From: Bacteroidota bacterium
GTDB lineage: Bacteria; Bacteroidota; Bacteroidia; Chitinophagales; Chitinophagaceae
Direction: 5' to 3'
Assembly: GCA_018268105.1 (NCBI GenBank)
Contig: JAFDXG010000125.1
Location: 1-33,860 of the forward strand
DNA length: 33,860 nt
Below are positions 18,376 through 25,921 of this stretch, piece by piece. Position 1 is the first letter of the stretch. Each line of letters begins with the position of its first letter. The notes under the pieces are model-generated. The model saw only the letters and a program-made list of their open reading frames with translations. It did not search any database and had not been told where the DNA came from. The position numbers and the translations under genes are program-made.

Positions 18376-19074
18376 ATGACCAACGGTTTTACCAATACGA
18401 TTTTTAAATGCATAATTCTGCTGACGGTATTGAGTGTGATGTCCTGTGCGTATTCGGAGAAAGCCAGTAGCAGACTTTTAAAAGAAGCAGAACAATCAGC
18501 TCCTTTTGATGTTATCATAGTTCCGGGGGTACCTTTCAAGGATGGACGATGGGATACTATCATGAAAGGAAGAGTGTATTGGTCAAAATATCTCTACGAT
18601 CATGGCATTACTAAAAATATTATTTATTCCGGAAGCGCAGTTTACAGCCCATATTATGAAGCCGAAATAATGGCTTTATATGCCGGAGCGCTGGGCATTC
18701 CTTCTAAACATATTTTTACAGAAACTAAAGCAGAACATAGTACCGAAAATTTATATTACGGTTATAAAAAAGCACAACAATTAGGGTTCAAAAAAGTAGC
18801 GCTTGCTTCAGATCCCTTTCAGTCGAAATTACTCAGAAGTTATGCCCGCAGAAGAGTGAGTACAGCTATACAATTCATTCCATTTGTTGTGGACACCTTA
18901 AAAAAGATGCAACCTGCAATGACTGATCCGCAGATTCCTTATAGCAAAGCTTTTAAAGAAAATTTTATTTCTATCACACAACGCGACAGCTTTTGGAAAA
19001 GGCTGAAAGGCACAATAAGAGGCAATATTGATACGACAGCGTATGAGGAAAATCAACCCTCCTTACACAATTGA
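18376..19074 (+). CDS. ElyC/SanA/YdcF (DUF218) family lipoprotein
   Basis: I chose the ATG at 18376. It yields a lipoprotein signal peptide with Cys24 in SVMSC. An in-frame upstream start at 18283 would overlap the PBP gene and hide the signal. DUF218 proteins such as ElyC and SanA affect envelope integrity and the lipid carrier used for peptidoglycan. Visible family features are VIIVPGVPF (the first strand), GSAVYSPYYEAEIMALYA, then EHSTENLYYGYKKAQQLGF and the ASDPFQSKLLRSYARR segment. The mature protein would sit in the periplasm on the membrane. Position right behind a class A PBP supports a role in wall synthesis, but the biochemical activity is unknown. It converges with the DinB-like gene across about 40 bp. 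Confidence 0.85.
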   Translation: MTNGFTNTIFKCIILLTVLSVMSCAYSEKASSRLLKEAEQSAPFDVIIVPGVPFKDGRWDTIMKGRVYWSKYLYDHGITKNIIYSGSAVYSPYYEAEIMALYAGALGIPSKHIFTETKAEHSTENLYYGYKKAQQLGFKKVALASDPFQSKLLRSYARRRVSTAIQFIPFVVDTLKKMQPAMTDPQIPYSKAFKENFISITQRDSFWKRLKGTIRGNIDTTAYEENQPSLHN

Positions 19075-19116
19075 GAAACAATTGGCATTGATGGTATAAC
19101 CTTTTAACCCAACCTT

Positions 19117-19578
19117 TTATTCGGTAACACCTCCGGTAATTATTCTCCGGTGATAATTGATCTGCCCGATATGGTAATTCAGGTGATTCAGCATGAACAA
19201 AAGAAAATAGGAAGTATTTGTTTTCTCTTCATTGAGCACCGGTAGCGGATAATCTTTTTGCAGTTCATGTTTTGACAATTGTTCCAGCGTATCTGTTACA
19301 ACCGAGCGGGTAATATCAATATCTTCCAAAAGTTTGCTGCGGGGAACATTTTTAAGCCGAAATTCGGCATCTCTGTTGCGCACATAGCCGGAGTCGCCAA
19401 GTACTGCACCGATAAAATGCTGAAGACTTCCGGTAAGATGGAGGCAAAGATTACCCCCGCTATTGTTTATCCCTTCGCGAATCTGCCAAAGTTGCTCATC
19501 TTTGGGATATAGAGTGATTTCTTCTTTCAGTTTGTCAAGGTCTTTCTGGAACAAAGGAATCAGGTGTAAAGTGATCAT
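19117..19578 (-). CDS. DinB-like four-helix-bundle protein (DUF1572-type)
   Basis: The 153-residue protein has the layout of the DinB/YfiT superfamily, which holds a divalent metal in a four-helix bundle through three histidines. The candidates are H47 (NLCLHLTG), H132 and H136 (LNHLNYHIGQI). Family members include thiol transferases and many proteins without known activity, so no substrate can be given. There is no signal peptide; it should be cytoplasmic. It lies convergent to the DUF218 gene and divergent from rpsA, and appears to be a single-gene unit. Confidence 0.8.
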   Translation of the reverse strand: MITLHLIPLFQKDLDKLKEEITLYPKDEQLWQIREGINNSGGNLCLHLTGSLQHFIGAVLGDSGYVRNRDAEFRLKNVPRSKLLEDIDITRSVVTDTLEQLSKHELQKDYPLPVLNEEKTNTSYFLLFMLNHLNYHIGQINYHRRIITGGVTE

Positions 19579-19678
19579 GACTTATTTTACATTGAATAAT
19601 TTGGAAATAAAGGAACGCAATATCAGAATTTAAATTATAAAAAAAATTTTTGTTTATGTATAAAATACCCCTGTATAC

Positions 19679-19709
19679 TTGGCTTTTAGCGATATAGGCA
19701 TTACCTTTG
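19679..19709 (+). promoter_or_regulatory. Promoter of rpsA
   Basis: TTG (19679-19681) and TACCTTTG (19702-19709) are separated by 20 bp, an exact match to the Bacteroidota vegetative promoter. The transcript should begin around 19714-19716, about 30 nt before the ATG. Confidence 0.8.
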
Positions 19710-19713
19710 CACT

Positions 19714-19735
19714 CCCAATTTTTAAAACCATTGGG
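19714..19735 (+). promoter_or_regulatory. Hairpin at the predicted 5' end of rpsA mRNA
   Basis: CCCAAT (19714-19719) pairs with ATTGGG (19730-19735) around a 10-nt loop, ending 10 nt before the start codon. It coincides with the predicted transcript start, so it may protect the mRNA end or mediate feedback by S1. The pairing is seen; the role is inferred. Confidence 0.45.
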
Positions 19736-19745
19736 ATAATATATC

Positions 19746-21665
19746 ATGTCTGAAAATCAAATTGTTAACCCGCTTGCCGGCGAGGCAGGCTCAAACGCTG
19801 ATGTACAGGAGGTTGCCCAGGCGCCTGCAGCGACAACAAATGTACCTGTACAGGTGCCGGCCGAACCGGAAACCGCTCACGACGATTTCGACTGGAGCAT
19901 TGACAAACGCAATGTATCTTCTTACAGCAAAGATGAAAAAGAGAAGTATGATGCAGTTTATGAAGGTACATTTAAAACTATTTCAGATAATGAAATGGTA
20001 GAAGGTACTGTTGTTGGATTAACCAAAACTGATGTAGTAATAAACATTGGTTTTAAGAGTGATGGTTTGGTTTCACTCAACGAATTCCGTGATCTCCCAG
20101 GTTTAAAAACAGGAGACACTGTAGAAGTGATGGTGGTAGAAAAAGAAGACCGTGAAGGTCATCTTCACCTGAGCCGCAAGCAAGCCCGCATTACCCGTGC
20201 ATGGGAAAGAATTGTTGAAGTACATAAAACCGGCGAAGTGGTTACCGGGGTGGTTACCAGCAAAACAAAAGGTGGTCTTATTGTGGATGTATTTGGTATG
20301 GAAACCTTCCTGCCTGGTTCACAAATTGATGTGAAACCTGTAACTGATTACGATCAGTTTGTAGGTAAAACCATGGAATTTAAAGTGGTTAAGATCAACG
20401 AAACCATTAAAAATGCCGTTGTTTCGCATAAAGCACTTATTGAAAGCGATATAGAAGCTCAGCGTGCTGAAATCATCAGCAAACTTGAAAAAGGACAGGT
20501 GCTGGAAGGAACTATCAAAAACATTACAGATTTTGGTGCATTCCTCGACCTTGGTGGTCTCGACGGATTATTGTACATCACCGATATTAGCTGGGGCAGA
20601 ATCAGCCATCCGTCTGAAGTGCTGAAAATGGATCAGAAGTTGAATGTGGTTGTGCTTGACTTCGATGATGACAAAAAACGTATCAGCCTTGGATTGAAGC
20701 AACTTACACCTCATCCATGGGATACTTTACCCGAAACTATTGCTGAAAATAAAGTAGTAAAAGGTAAAGTAGTGAATATTGAAGATTATGGTGCATTCCT
20801 GGAAATTCTTCCTGGAGTGGAAGGACTTGTGCACGTAAGTGAAATCACCTGGGCTAATACGCCTATCAATGCGAAAGAATTCTTCAAATTGGGCGATGAA
20901 CATGAAGCCAAAGTGGTAACTCTCGATAAAGATGCCCGCAAGATGAGCCTTTCGATCAAGCAGTTGACACCTGATCCCTGGAATGAAATTGAAAACAAAT
21001 TTCCGGTAGAAAGCCGTCACAAAGGATTAGTGAAAAACATCACTCCTTATGGCGTGTTTGTTGAGCTTGAACCCGGTATAGGTGGTATGATTCATATCAG
21101 TGATCTAAGCTGGCTGAAACGTTTTAATCACCCTGGTGAATACACTAAAGTAGGGAATGAAATAGATGTAATTATCCTTGGTATTGATAAAGACAACCGC
21201 AAACTTCAACTGGGCCATAAACAACTGGAAGAAGATCCCTGGAATGCTCTGCAGGATACTTTTGCTATCGGAAGTATTCACGAAGGCACAGTGATCAGGA
21301 AAGATGAGAAAGGCGCCATTGTTCAGTTACCCTACGGTCTTGAAGGATTTGCACCAAACCGTCATTTATTTAAAGAAGACGGAAAAACTGTTGGTGCTGA
21401 TGAAACAGCACAGTTTGTTGTAATTGAGTTTGACAGAAACGAAAAACGTATATTACTCAGTCATACACGTATTTGGGAACAGGTAAAAGCTGATGAAAAA
21501 GAGGCTGTGAATAAGGAAAGAAAAGCTGAAGCTGCCAAAACCAAAAAAGCAGTAAAGGAAATTCAGGGTAAGGTAGAAAAAACCACTCTGGGAGACCTTG
21601 GTGTACTTGCAGAACTGAAGAAGAAAATGGAACAGGGTGATGGCAGTGAAGAATCTGCTCAATAA
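19746..21665 (+). CDS. rpsA: 30S ribosomal protein S1, six S1 repeats
   Basis: S1 binds mRNA and helps it onto the 30S subunit, which matters especially in Bacteroidota where Shine-Dalgarno sites are rare. The 639-residue protein has a variable, acidic N-terminal extension (1-80) with HDDFDWSIDKRNV, then six S1 OB-fold repeats at about 82-146, 163-230, 250-319, 336-405, 423-492 and 510-574. Repeats 3 to 5 are the best conserved (for example ITDFGAFLDLGGLDGLLYITD). A Lys/Glu-rich tail follows. No Shine-Dalgarno is apparent before the ATG. The promoter is strong and a terminator follows, so it is monocistronic. The DNA for residues 11-15 contains a GC-rich 15-mer that recurs, inverted, in the IS91 relic at 32739. 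Confidence 0.97.
   Translation: MSENQIVNPLAGEAGSNADVQEVAQAPAATTNVPVQVPAEPETAHDDFDWSIDKRNVSSYSKDEKEKYDAVYEGTFKTISDNEMVEGTVVGLTKTDVVINIGFKSDGLVSLNEFRDLPGLKTGDTVEVMVVEKEDREGHLHLSRKQARITRAWERIVEVHKTGEVVTGVVTSKTKGGLIVDVFGMETFLPGSQIDVKPVTDYDQFVGKTMEFKVVKINETIKNAVVSHKALIESDIEAQRAEIISKLEKGQVLEGTIKNITDFGAFLDLGGLDGLLYITDISWGRISHPSEVLKMDQKLNVVVLDFDDDKKRISLGLKQLTPHPWDTLPETIAENKVVKGKVVNIEDYGAFLEILPGVEGLVHVSEITWANTPINAKEFFKLGDEHEAKVVTLDKDARKMSLSIKQLTPDPWNEIENKFPVESRHKGLVKNITPYGVFVELEPGIGGMIHISDLSWLKRFNHPGEYTKVGNEIDVIILGIDKDNRKLQLGHKQLEEDPWNALQDTFAIGSIHEGTVIRKDEKGAIVQLPYGLEGFAPNRHLFKEDGKTVGADETAQFVVIEFDRNEKRILLSHTRIWEQVKADEKEAVNKERKAEAAKTKKAVKEIQGKVEKTTLGDLGVLAELKKKMEQGDGSEESAQ
19775..19789 (-). repeat. GC-rich 15-mer inside rpsA, shared with the IS91 relic
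   Basis: The reverse complement CCTGCCTCGCCGGCA is identical to 32739-32753. It lies in the variable N-terminal extension of S1 (around residues LAGEAG), where an in-frame insertion would be tolerated. Confidence 0.55.
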
Positions 21666-21687
21666 CTACAGTTCTTTATAACATTCC

Positions 21688-21722
21688 AATCCGCTGTTAA
21701 ATTTATTAACAGCGGATTTTTT
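21688..21722 (+). terminator. Terminator of rpsA
   Basis: A 13-bp perfect stem (AATCCGCTGTTAA, 21688-21700, with 21706-21718) and a 5-nt loop are followed by a T run to 21722. It ends at the stop codon of the convergent hxpB-like gene. Confidence 0.92.
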
Positions 21723-22386
21723 ATTTGGAATTGAATTCCTTCAGTTGTATCTGTCCAAAATCGAGGAGGCTCTTTAATTTGAGGTCTGCCGCATCCCATT
21801 TATTTTGATGATGTACATGAGGGGCGGGTATAATCACACATTTCATTCGTGCAGCTTTTACAGCAATCATACCATTAAAAGAATCCTCAAAACAAATACA
21901 ATGTGAAGGATCTTCATTAAGCCGGGCAGCACAATCAAGATATACGGCAGGATGAGGTTTTCCATAAGGAAGGTCTTCAGCAGAAACCATACAGGAAAGA
22001 TATTTGCCAATATTAAGCTTGTCTACTACTATATCAACCAGTTGAAGCGGTGAGGAAGTGGCAATTGCCATAGTGATTCCCTCATTTTTAAAGAATGAAA
22101 AAATTTCAGGTACACCTGGCATTCCTGCTCCATTAGCTTTTATTTTTTCAATTGCGGTTCGGATGATTTGTACTATGGCATACTCAGTATGTTTCTTGTC
22201 AATATGAAAATAATTAAACCAGTGTGTTATCCATTCCCTTGTACGCAAACCGGTAGAACTTTGGTATTGTTCTGAAGTCAGTGTAATACCATAAGTCTGT
22301 AATAGTTCAGCTCCAGCTTCTTCCCATAGTGGTTCTGAATCTATTAATAATCCATCCATGTCAAAAATAGCTGTAGTAATTTTCAT
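21721..22386 (-). CDS. hxpB: HAD family sugar-phosphate phosphatase (HxpB/YniC-like)
   Basis: HxpB-type enzymes dephosphorylate hexose and hexitol phosphates such as 2-deoxyglucose 6-phosphate. With the ATG at 22386 the protein has 221 residues and begins MKITTAIFDMDGLLIDSEPLW, with nucleophile D9 and acid/base D11 of HAD motif I. An upstream in-frame start at 22473 would add 29 residues that are not family-like. Motif II is IATSSPLQ, and motif III/IV are the K of LPYGKPHPAVYLDCAARL and the FEDSFNGMIAVKAARM segment. These long stretches are very close to E. coli YniC as I remember it. A TACCTTTG box lies only 4 nt upstream of the ATG, suggesting a nearly leaderless transcript. Confidence 0.88.
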   Translation of the reverse strand: MKITTAIFDMDGLLIDSEPLWEEAGAELLQTYGITLTSEQYQSSTGLRTREWITHWFNYFHIDKKHTEYAIVQIIRTAIEKIKANGAGMPGVPEIFSFFKNEGITMAIATSSPLQLVDIVVDKLNIGKYLSCMVSAEDLPYGKPHPAVYLDCAARLNEDPSHCICFEDSFNGMIAVKAARMKCVIIPAPHVHHQNKWDAADLKLKSLLDFGQIQLKEFNSK

Positions 22387-22390
22387 GCGG

Positions 22391-22398
22391 CAAAGGTA
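22391..22398 (-). promoter_or_regulatory. Candidate -7 box of the hxpB-like gene
   Basis: TACCTTTG on the minus strand (22398-22391) is an exact TAnnTTTG match placed 4 nt before the ATG at 22386-22384. Transcription would begin at or next to the start codon. No good TTG is visible at the expected distance, so support is partial. Confidence 0.45.
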
Positions 22399-22575
22399 AG
22401 CGGCTGATACTAATGAAAAACGTAAAACCTGAAATGTACTATTTTTAAAAAACGTTTTGTCCGTACAATTCAAGTCCCAATGATTTTGAAAAATAAATTA
22501 CTTAAGGTTTTTGTTAATAAGGAAATACCAGGATAAAGAAAATCTCAAAAATCATTTTATATAAATCCAGAGCTA

Positions 22576-23106
22576 ATGCCAAATAATGATCGCATTTTAC
22601 TGATAAATGAGAACATCACTACATTGAAAGTGAATGCTATTGTAAATGCCGCTAACTCTTCATTGATGGGAGGCGGCGGTGTTGACGGGGCTATTCATCG
22701 TGCTGCCGGCCCTGAACTGGCACAATACTGCAGCACCTTAAATGGATGCGTAGCAGGCGATGCTAAAATAACACCGGGATTCAATCTTCCGGCTACTTAT
22801 ATTATTCATACTGTTGGACCTGTATGGTACAACGGAACAAAAAATGAACATCAATTACTGACTTCCTGTTATACCAGGAGTTTACAACTTGCAGCAGAAC
22901 ATCATTGCAATTCTATTGCATTTCCCTGTATCAGCACCGGAGCCTATCGTTTCCCTTTTGAAGATGCATGCAAAATAGCATTACAAACTATAGATGAATT
23001 TCTACAATCTGAATACCTTCCCCAAAAAGTATATCTCGTTACCTTTGGAGATAATGATTTTAAGAGTTATAGCAGGATTTATAGCAATTTTTTTAAATTG
23101 CCTTAG
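22576..23106 (+). CDS. Macro domain protein, MacroD-type ADP-ribosyl/O-acetyl-ADP-ribose hydrolase
   Basis: MacroD-type enzymes remove ADP-ribose from acidic residues and deacetylate O-acetyl-ADP-ribose. The 176-residue protein is a single macro domain. The ribose-binding and catalytic loop reads VNAANSSLMGGGGVDGAIHRAAG, with the catalytic pair D37 and H41. The phosphate loop is CISTGAYRFP (about 113-122), and a C-terminal VYLVTFGDNDF strand completes the fold. It is cytoplasmic and appears monocistronic, divergent from the hxpB-like gene. No partner ADP-ribosyltransferase is seen nearby. Confidence 0.92.
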   Translation: MPNNDRILLINENITTLKVNAIVNAANSSLMGGGGVDGAIHRAAGPELAQYCSTLNGCVAGDAKITPGFNLPATYIIHTVGPVWYNGTKNEHQLLTSCYTRSLQLAAEHHCNSIAFPCISTGAYRFPFEDACKIALQTIDEFLQSEYLPQKVYLVTFGDNDFKSYSRIYSNFFKLP

Positions 23107-23181
23107 CCATTGGGTTACATAATAAGCTATTATCTGCCTAGATTAGACACTTTTCACAGTTTTCAAAATAGCTAACTACTT

Positions 23182-24645
23182 TTATTTTAACACCGTCTCC
23201 ATGCTATTCAAAACAGCTTCAGCAAAACCGGGAAGTTTTGTAAGATCAGTACCCCAGAAATTTATATCACTCAGGATAGCGGGCACCAGTTTGTCTGTTG
23301 TATTTTTTTGCCAATGCTCATAGAAATAATCGGCATTGTCATCATTAATGGAATAACTCTTTCCCTTCCATTCGCCATAAAAAACATTACCATCTTTTTT
23401 CACCGGCTTCATAAACGCCAGAAACGCACCAAATCCTTTTGCAATATGAGCAGGTGTTTTATTAAAATCGGAATAATATTTCAGCAGCACCGGTATTACA
23501 CGCATCTTCATTTTGGAACTATATTGTACTGTAATACTGATCCACTGGTGATTGATGAAAGGGTTCCTGAACCTATCCAGTACCTGCATACCAAATTGTT
23601 CAGCCGCAACAGGATCAACTTTTGCAGGAATAGCCGGAGCTATTTCATGCAGCATCATATCCTGTACAAAGCCGCCAAATCCCGCATCTGCCATGGCTTC
23701 TTTTACAGTGTGAAAACCGGAAAGAAAAGCCAGACCGCAACTTAGTGTATGCGTGCCATTGAGTAAACGTAGTTTAAGTTCACGATACATTTCAATATCA
23801 GGAGCAACAATCACACCTGCATCAGTTTTTCCGAAAGAAAGTAGCTGTTTTATTTTTTCATCCCCTTCTATAGCCCAAAGCCTGTACACTTCGCACATAA
23901 TAAGCAGGTCATCCTGATAGCCAAGTGTAGCTTCTATATCCGTTTTGACAACACTGTCGGGTTTGCCCGGAACAATACGATCTACCAGAGAATTGCAGAA
24001 ATGGTTATGTGATTTCAGCCAATCCACAAATTCAGTCCCAAGCTTATTATAGGCAGCCAGTTGAAGCACTATAGACTTCAACTTATCCCCATTACCCACA
24101 ATCAGTTCCGTAGGTATAACTATCATTCCTCCTTCGGCGCTGCCTTTGCAGGCATTAAAACGTTCATATAAAAACGCCAGCAATTTTGCAGGAAATGAGG
24201 CAGGTGGCTGTAGAAGGATATCTTCTTCTACCAAAGTAATTCCTACTTCAGTGGTATTGGAAATAATAATCTGCATCTCAGGATTATGCGCTGTTTGCAA
24301 AATATCTTTCCATTGTTGTTTCGCAGAAAGTACCCGACTGATTGCTGCGGAAATAATATTTTCTTCTACTTTTTCCCCTTTTTCTATTCCCTGCACACAA
24401 ATAGTGTACAATTCGTCCTGCTTATCAAAAACATCTGCACCACCTGAGTCTGTGGACTTTACCACCACTACCCTACCGTTAAATACACCCAGTTTATTGG
24501 CTTTATCAATAAAAAAATCGGGCAGACCGCGCAGCAGTACACCAGTGCCAAACTGCAATACTTTTTCAGGTAAATCAAAAATTGCTGGTGCCGGTTTTTG
24601 TACTGCATTGCTAATGGCAGGCAGAGTTGACTTACTTAAAATCAT
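23182..24645 (-). CDS. uxaB: Tagaturonate reductase (altronate oxidoreductase)
   Basis: UxaB interconverts D-tagaturonate and D-altronate with NAD in galacturonate breakdown. The 487-residue protein has the long-chain mannitol dehydrogenase fold. QFGTGVLLRG (31-40) is the nucleotide-binding turn. IPTELIVGNGDKLK (177-190) contains the catalytic-site lysine region. FCNSLVDRIVPGKPD (216-230) and RLLNGTHTLS (293-302) are family motifs. It follows proA by only 25 nt on the same strand, so it is likely co-transcribed with proline biosynthesis genes. That is unusual for a uronate-pathway gene. No uxaA or uxaC is present in the window. Confidence 0.9.
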   Translation of the reverse strand: MILSKSTLPAISNAVQKPAPAIFDLPEKVLQFGTGVLLRGLPDFFIDKANKLGVFNGRVVVVKSTDSGGADVFDKQDELYTICVQGIEKGEKVEENIISAAISRVLSAKQQWKDILQTAHNPEMQIIISNTTEVGITLVEEDILLQPPASFPAKLLAFLYERFNACKGSAEGGMIVIPTELIVGNGDKLKSIVLQLAAYNKLGTEFVDWLKSHNHFCNSLVDRIVPGKPDSVVKTDIEATLGYQDDLLIMCEVYRLWAIEGDEKIKQLLSFGKTDAGVIVAPDIEMYRELKLRLLNGTHTLSCGLAFLSGFHTVKEAMADAGFGGFVQDMMLHEIAPAIPAKVDPVAAEQFGMQVLDRFRNPFINHQWISITVQYSSKMKMRVIPVLLKYYSDFNKTPAHIAKGFGAFLAFMKPVKKDGNVFYGEWKGKSYSINDDNADYFYEHWQKNTTDKLVPAILSDINFWGTDLTKLPGFAEAVLNSMETVLK

Positions 24646-24670
24646 TTTGGTATATTATTATTGTTTATTC

Positions 24671-25912
24671 TTATCTCACTTGTCCGTTGCCCCTCAATAT
24701 CCATTTCTCCGTTACTAATTTTTCGAGTGCAAAGGGTCCGCGGGCATGCAGTTTCTGTGTAGAAATTCCAATCTCAGCACCAAGTCCGAACTCCTCTCCA
24801 TCGGTAAACCTTGTTGAAGCATTGTGGTATACCGCTGCTGCATCTACTTCTCTCAGAAACAATTCCGCCTGTTTTTTATCTTCAGTTACAATAGCTTCCG
24901 AATGTTTTGTGGAATGCTCACGGATATGTTCAAGCGCTTCTTCGATATTATCCACTACTTTAACGGCACAGCGCAGGTCAAGAAACTCTTTTCCAAAATC
25001 AGCAGGCACAGCTTTTTTCAGAAACGGATATCCTTTTAAAAGTTTATATGCCGATTCATCTGCAAGTACTTCTACTTTGTATTTTTCAAATTCTGATTTT
25101 AGCATCGGTAAAAAAGCAGCTGCCACTTTTTTATCTACCAGTAGTGCATCCATAGCATTGCAAACCGAGGGACGGGACACTTTTGCATTCACTACAATTT
25201 TTTCTGCCTTTGGTAAATTAGCTTTTTCTTCCACATATACATGACAAACACCAGCGCCGGTTTCAATAACCGGAACCAGACTGTTTTTTCTCACATAACT
25301 GATCAGGCTGTCAGATCCGCGGGGGATAAGCACGTCCACATATTGCGTAGCAGTGAATAGCTCCTGTACGGTTTCTCGCTCAGGCGATAAGAGTGTAACC
25401 ACCTCCTGCGGAATTTTATTCTTTTTAAGCACTGACTGTATGATGGCAGATGCGGCGAGATTGGTATAGGTAGCTTCGCTGCTGCCCTTCAGGATGCAGG
25501 CATTGGCACTGCGTATGCATAGCGCGGCTATATCGAATAACACATTAGGTCTCGATTCAAAAACGGCGCCCACCACTCCCAGAGGAACCGTTCTTTTTTC
25601 CAGCAGCAATCCATTAGGCAATTTCTTTCTTTCGAGAATTTTATTGGAAGGATTGGGAAGACGGCTTACTTTTCTTATGCTATTCGAAATATTTTTAATG
25701 CGCTGCTCATCCAGTTTCAGCCTGTCTGTACGGGGGTTCGAAGGATCCTGTTTTGAAAGATCTTTATGATTTGCTTTCAGCAATACCTGCTGTTGCTTTT
25801 CCATTTCATCGGCAATCATCAGCAGAATTTTTTTCAGTGTTTTATCATCCGCTGCTCTTAAAACCGGCGCCGAGTTATATGCTTTCTTAATTAATGTACC
25901 TGTAATGCTCAT
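24671..25912 (-). CDS. proA: Gamma-glutamyl phosphate reductase
   Basis: ProA reduces gamma-glutamyl phosphate to glutamate semialdehyde with NADPH, the second step of proline synthesis. The 413 residues match the family length. The catalytic cysteine is C251 in SRPSVCNAMDALLVD. The cofactor-binding segment VPLGVVGAVFESRPNV (109-124) and LKGSSEA (141-147) are typical of this aldehyde dehydrogenase branch. It lies 9 nt behind proB and 25 nt ahead of uxaB on the minus strand, consistent with one transcript proB-proA-uxaB. Confidence 0.97.
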   Translation of the reverse strand: MSITGTLIKKAYNSAPVLRAADDKTLKKILLMIADEMEKQQQVLLKANHKDLSKQDPSNPRTDRLKLDEQRIKNISNSIRKVSRLPNPSNKILERKKLPNGLLLEKRTVPLGVVGAVFESRPNVLFDIAALCIRSANACILKGSSEATYTNLAASAIIQSVLKKNKIPQEVVTLLSPERETVQELFTATQYVDVLIPRGSDSLISYVRKNSLVPVIETGAGVCHVYVEEKANLPKAEKIVVNAKVSRPSVCNAMDALLVDKKVAAAFLPMLKSEFEKYKVEVLADESAYKLLKGYPFLKKAVPADFGKEFLDLRCAVKVVDNIEEALEHIREHSTKHSEAIVTEDKKQAELFLREVDAAAVYHNASTRFTDGEEFGLGAEIGISTQKLHARGPFALEKLVTEKWILRGNGQVR

Positions 25913-25921
25913 TCTTCCTGA

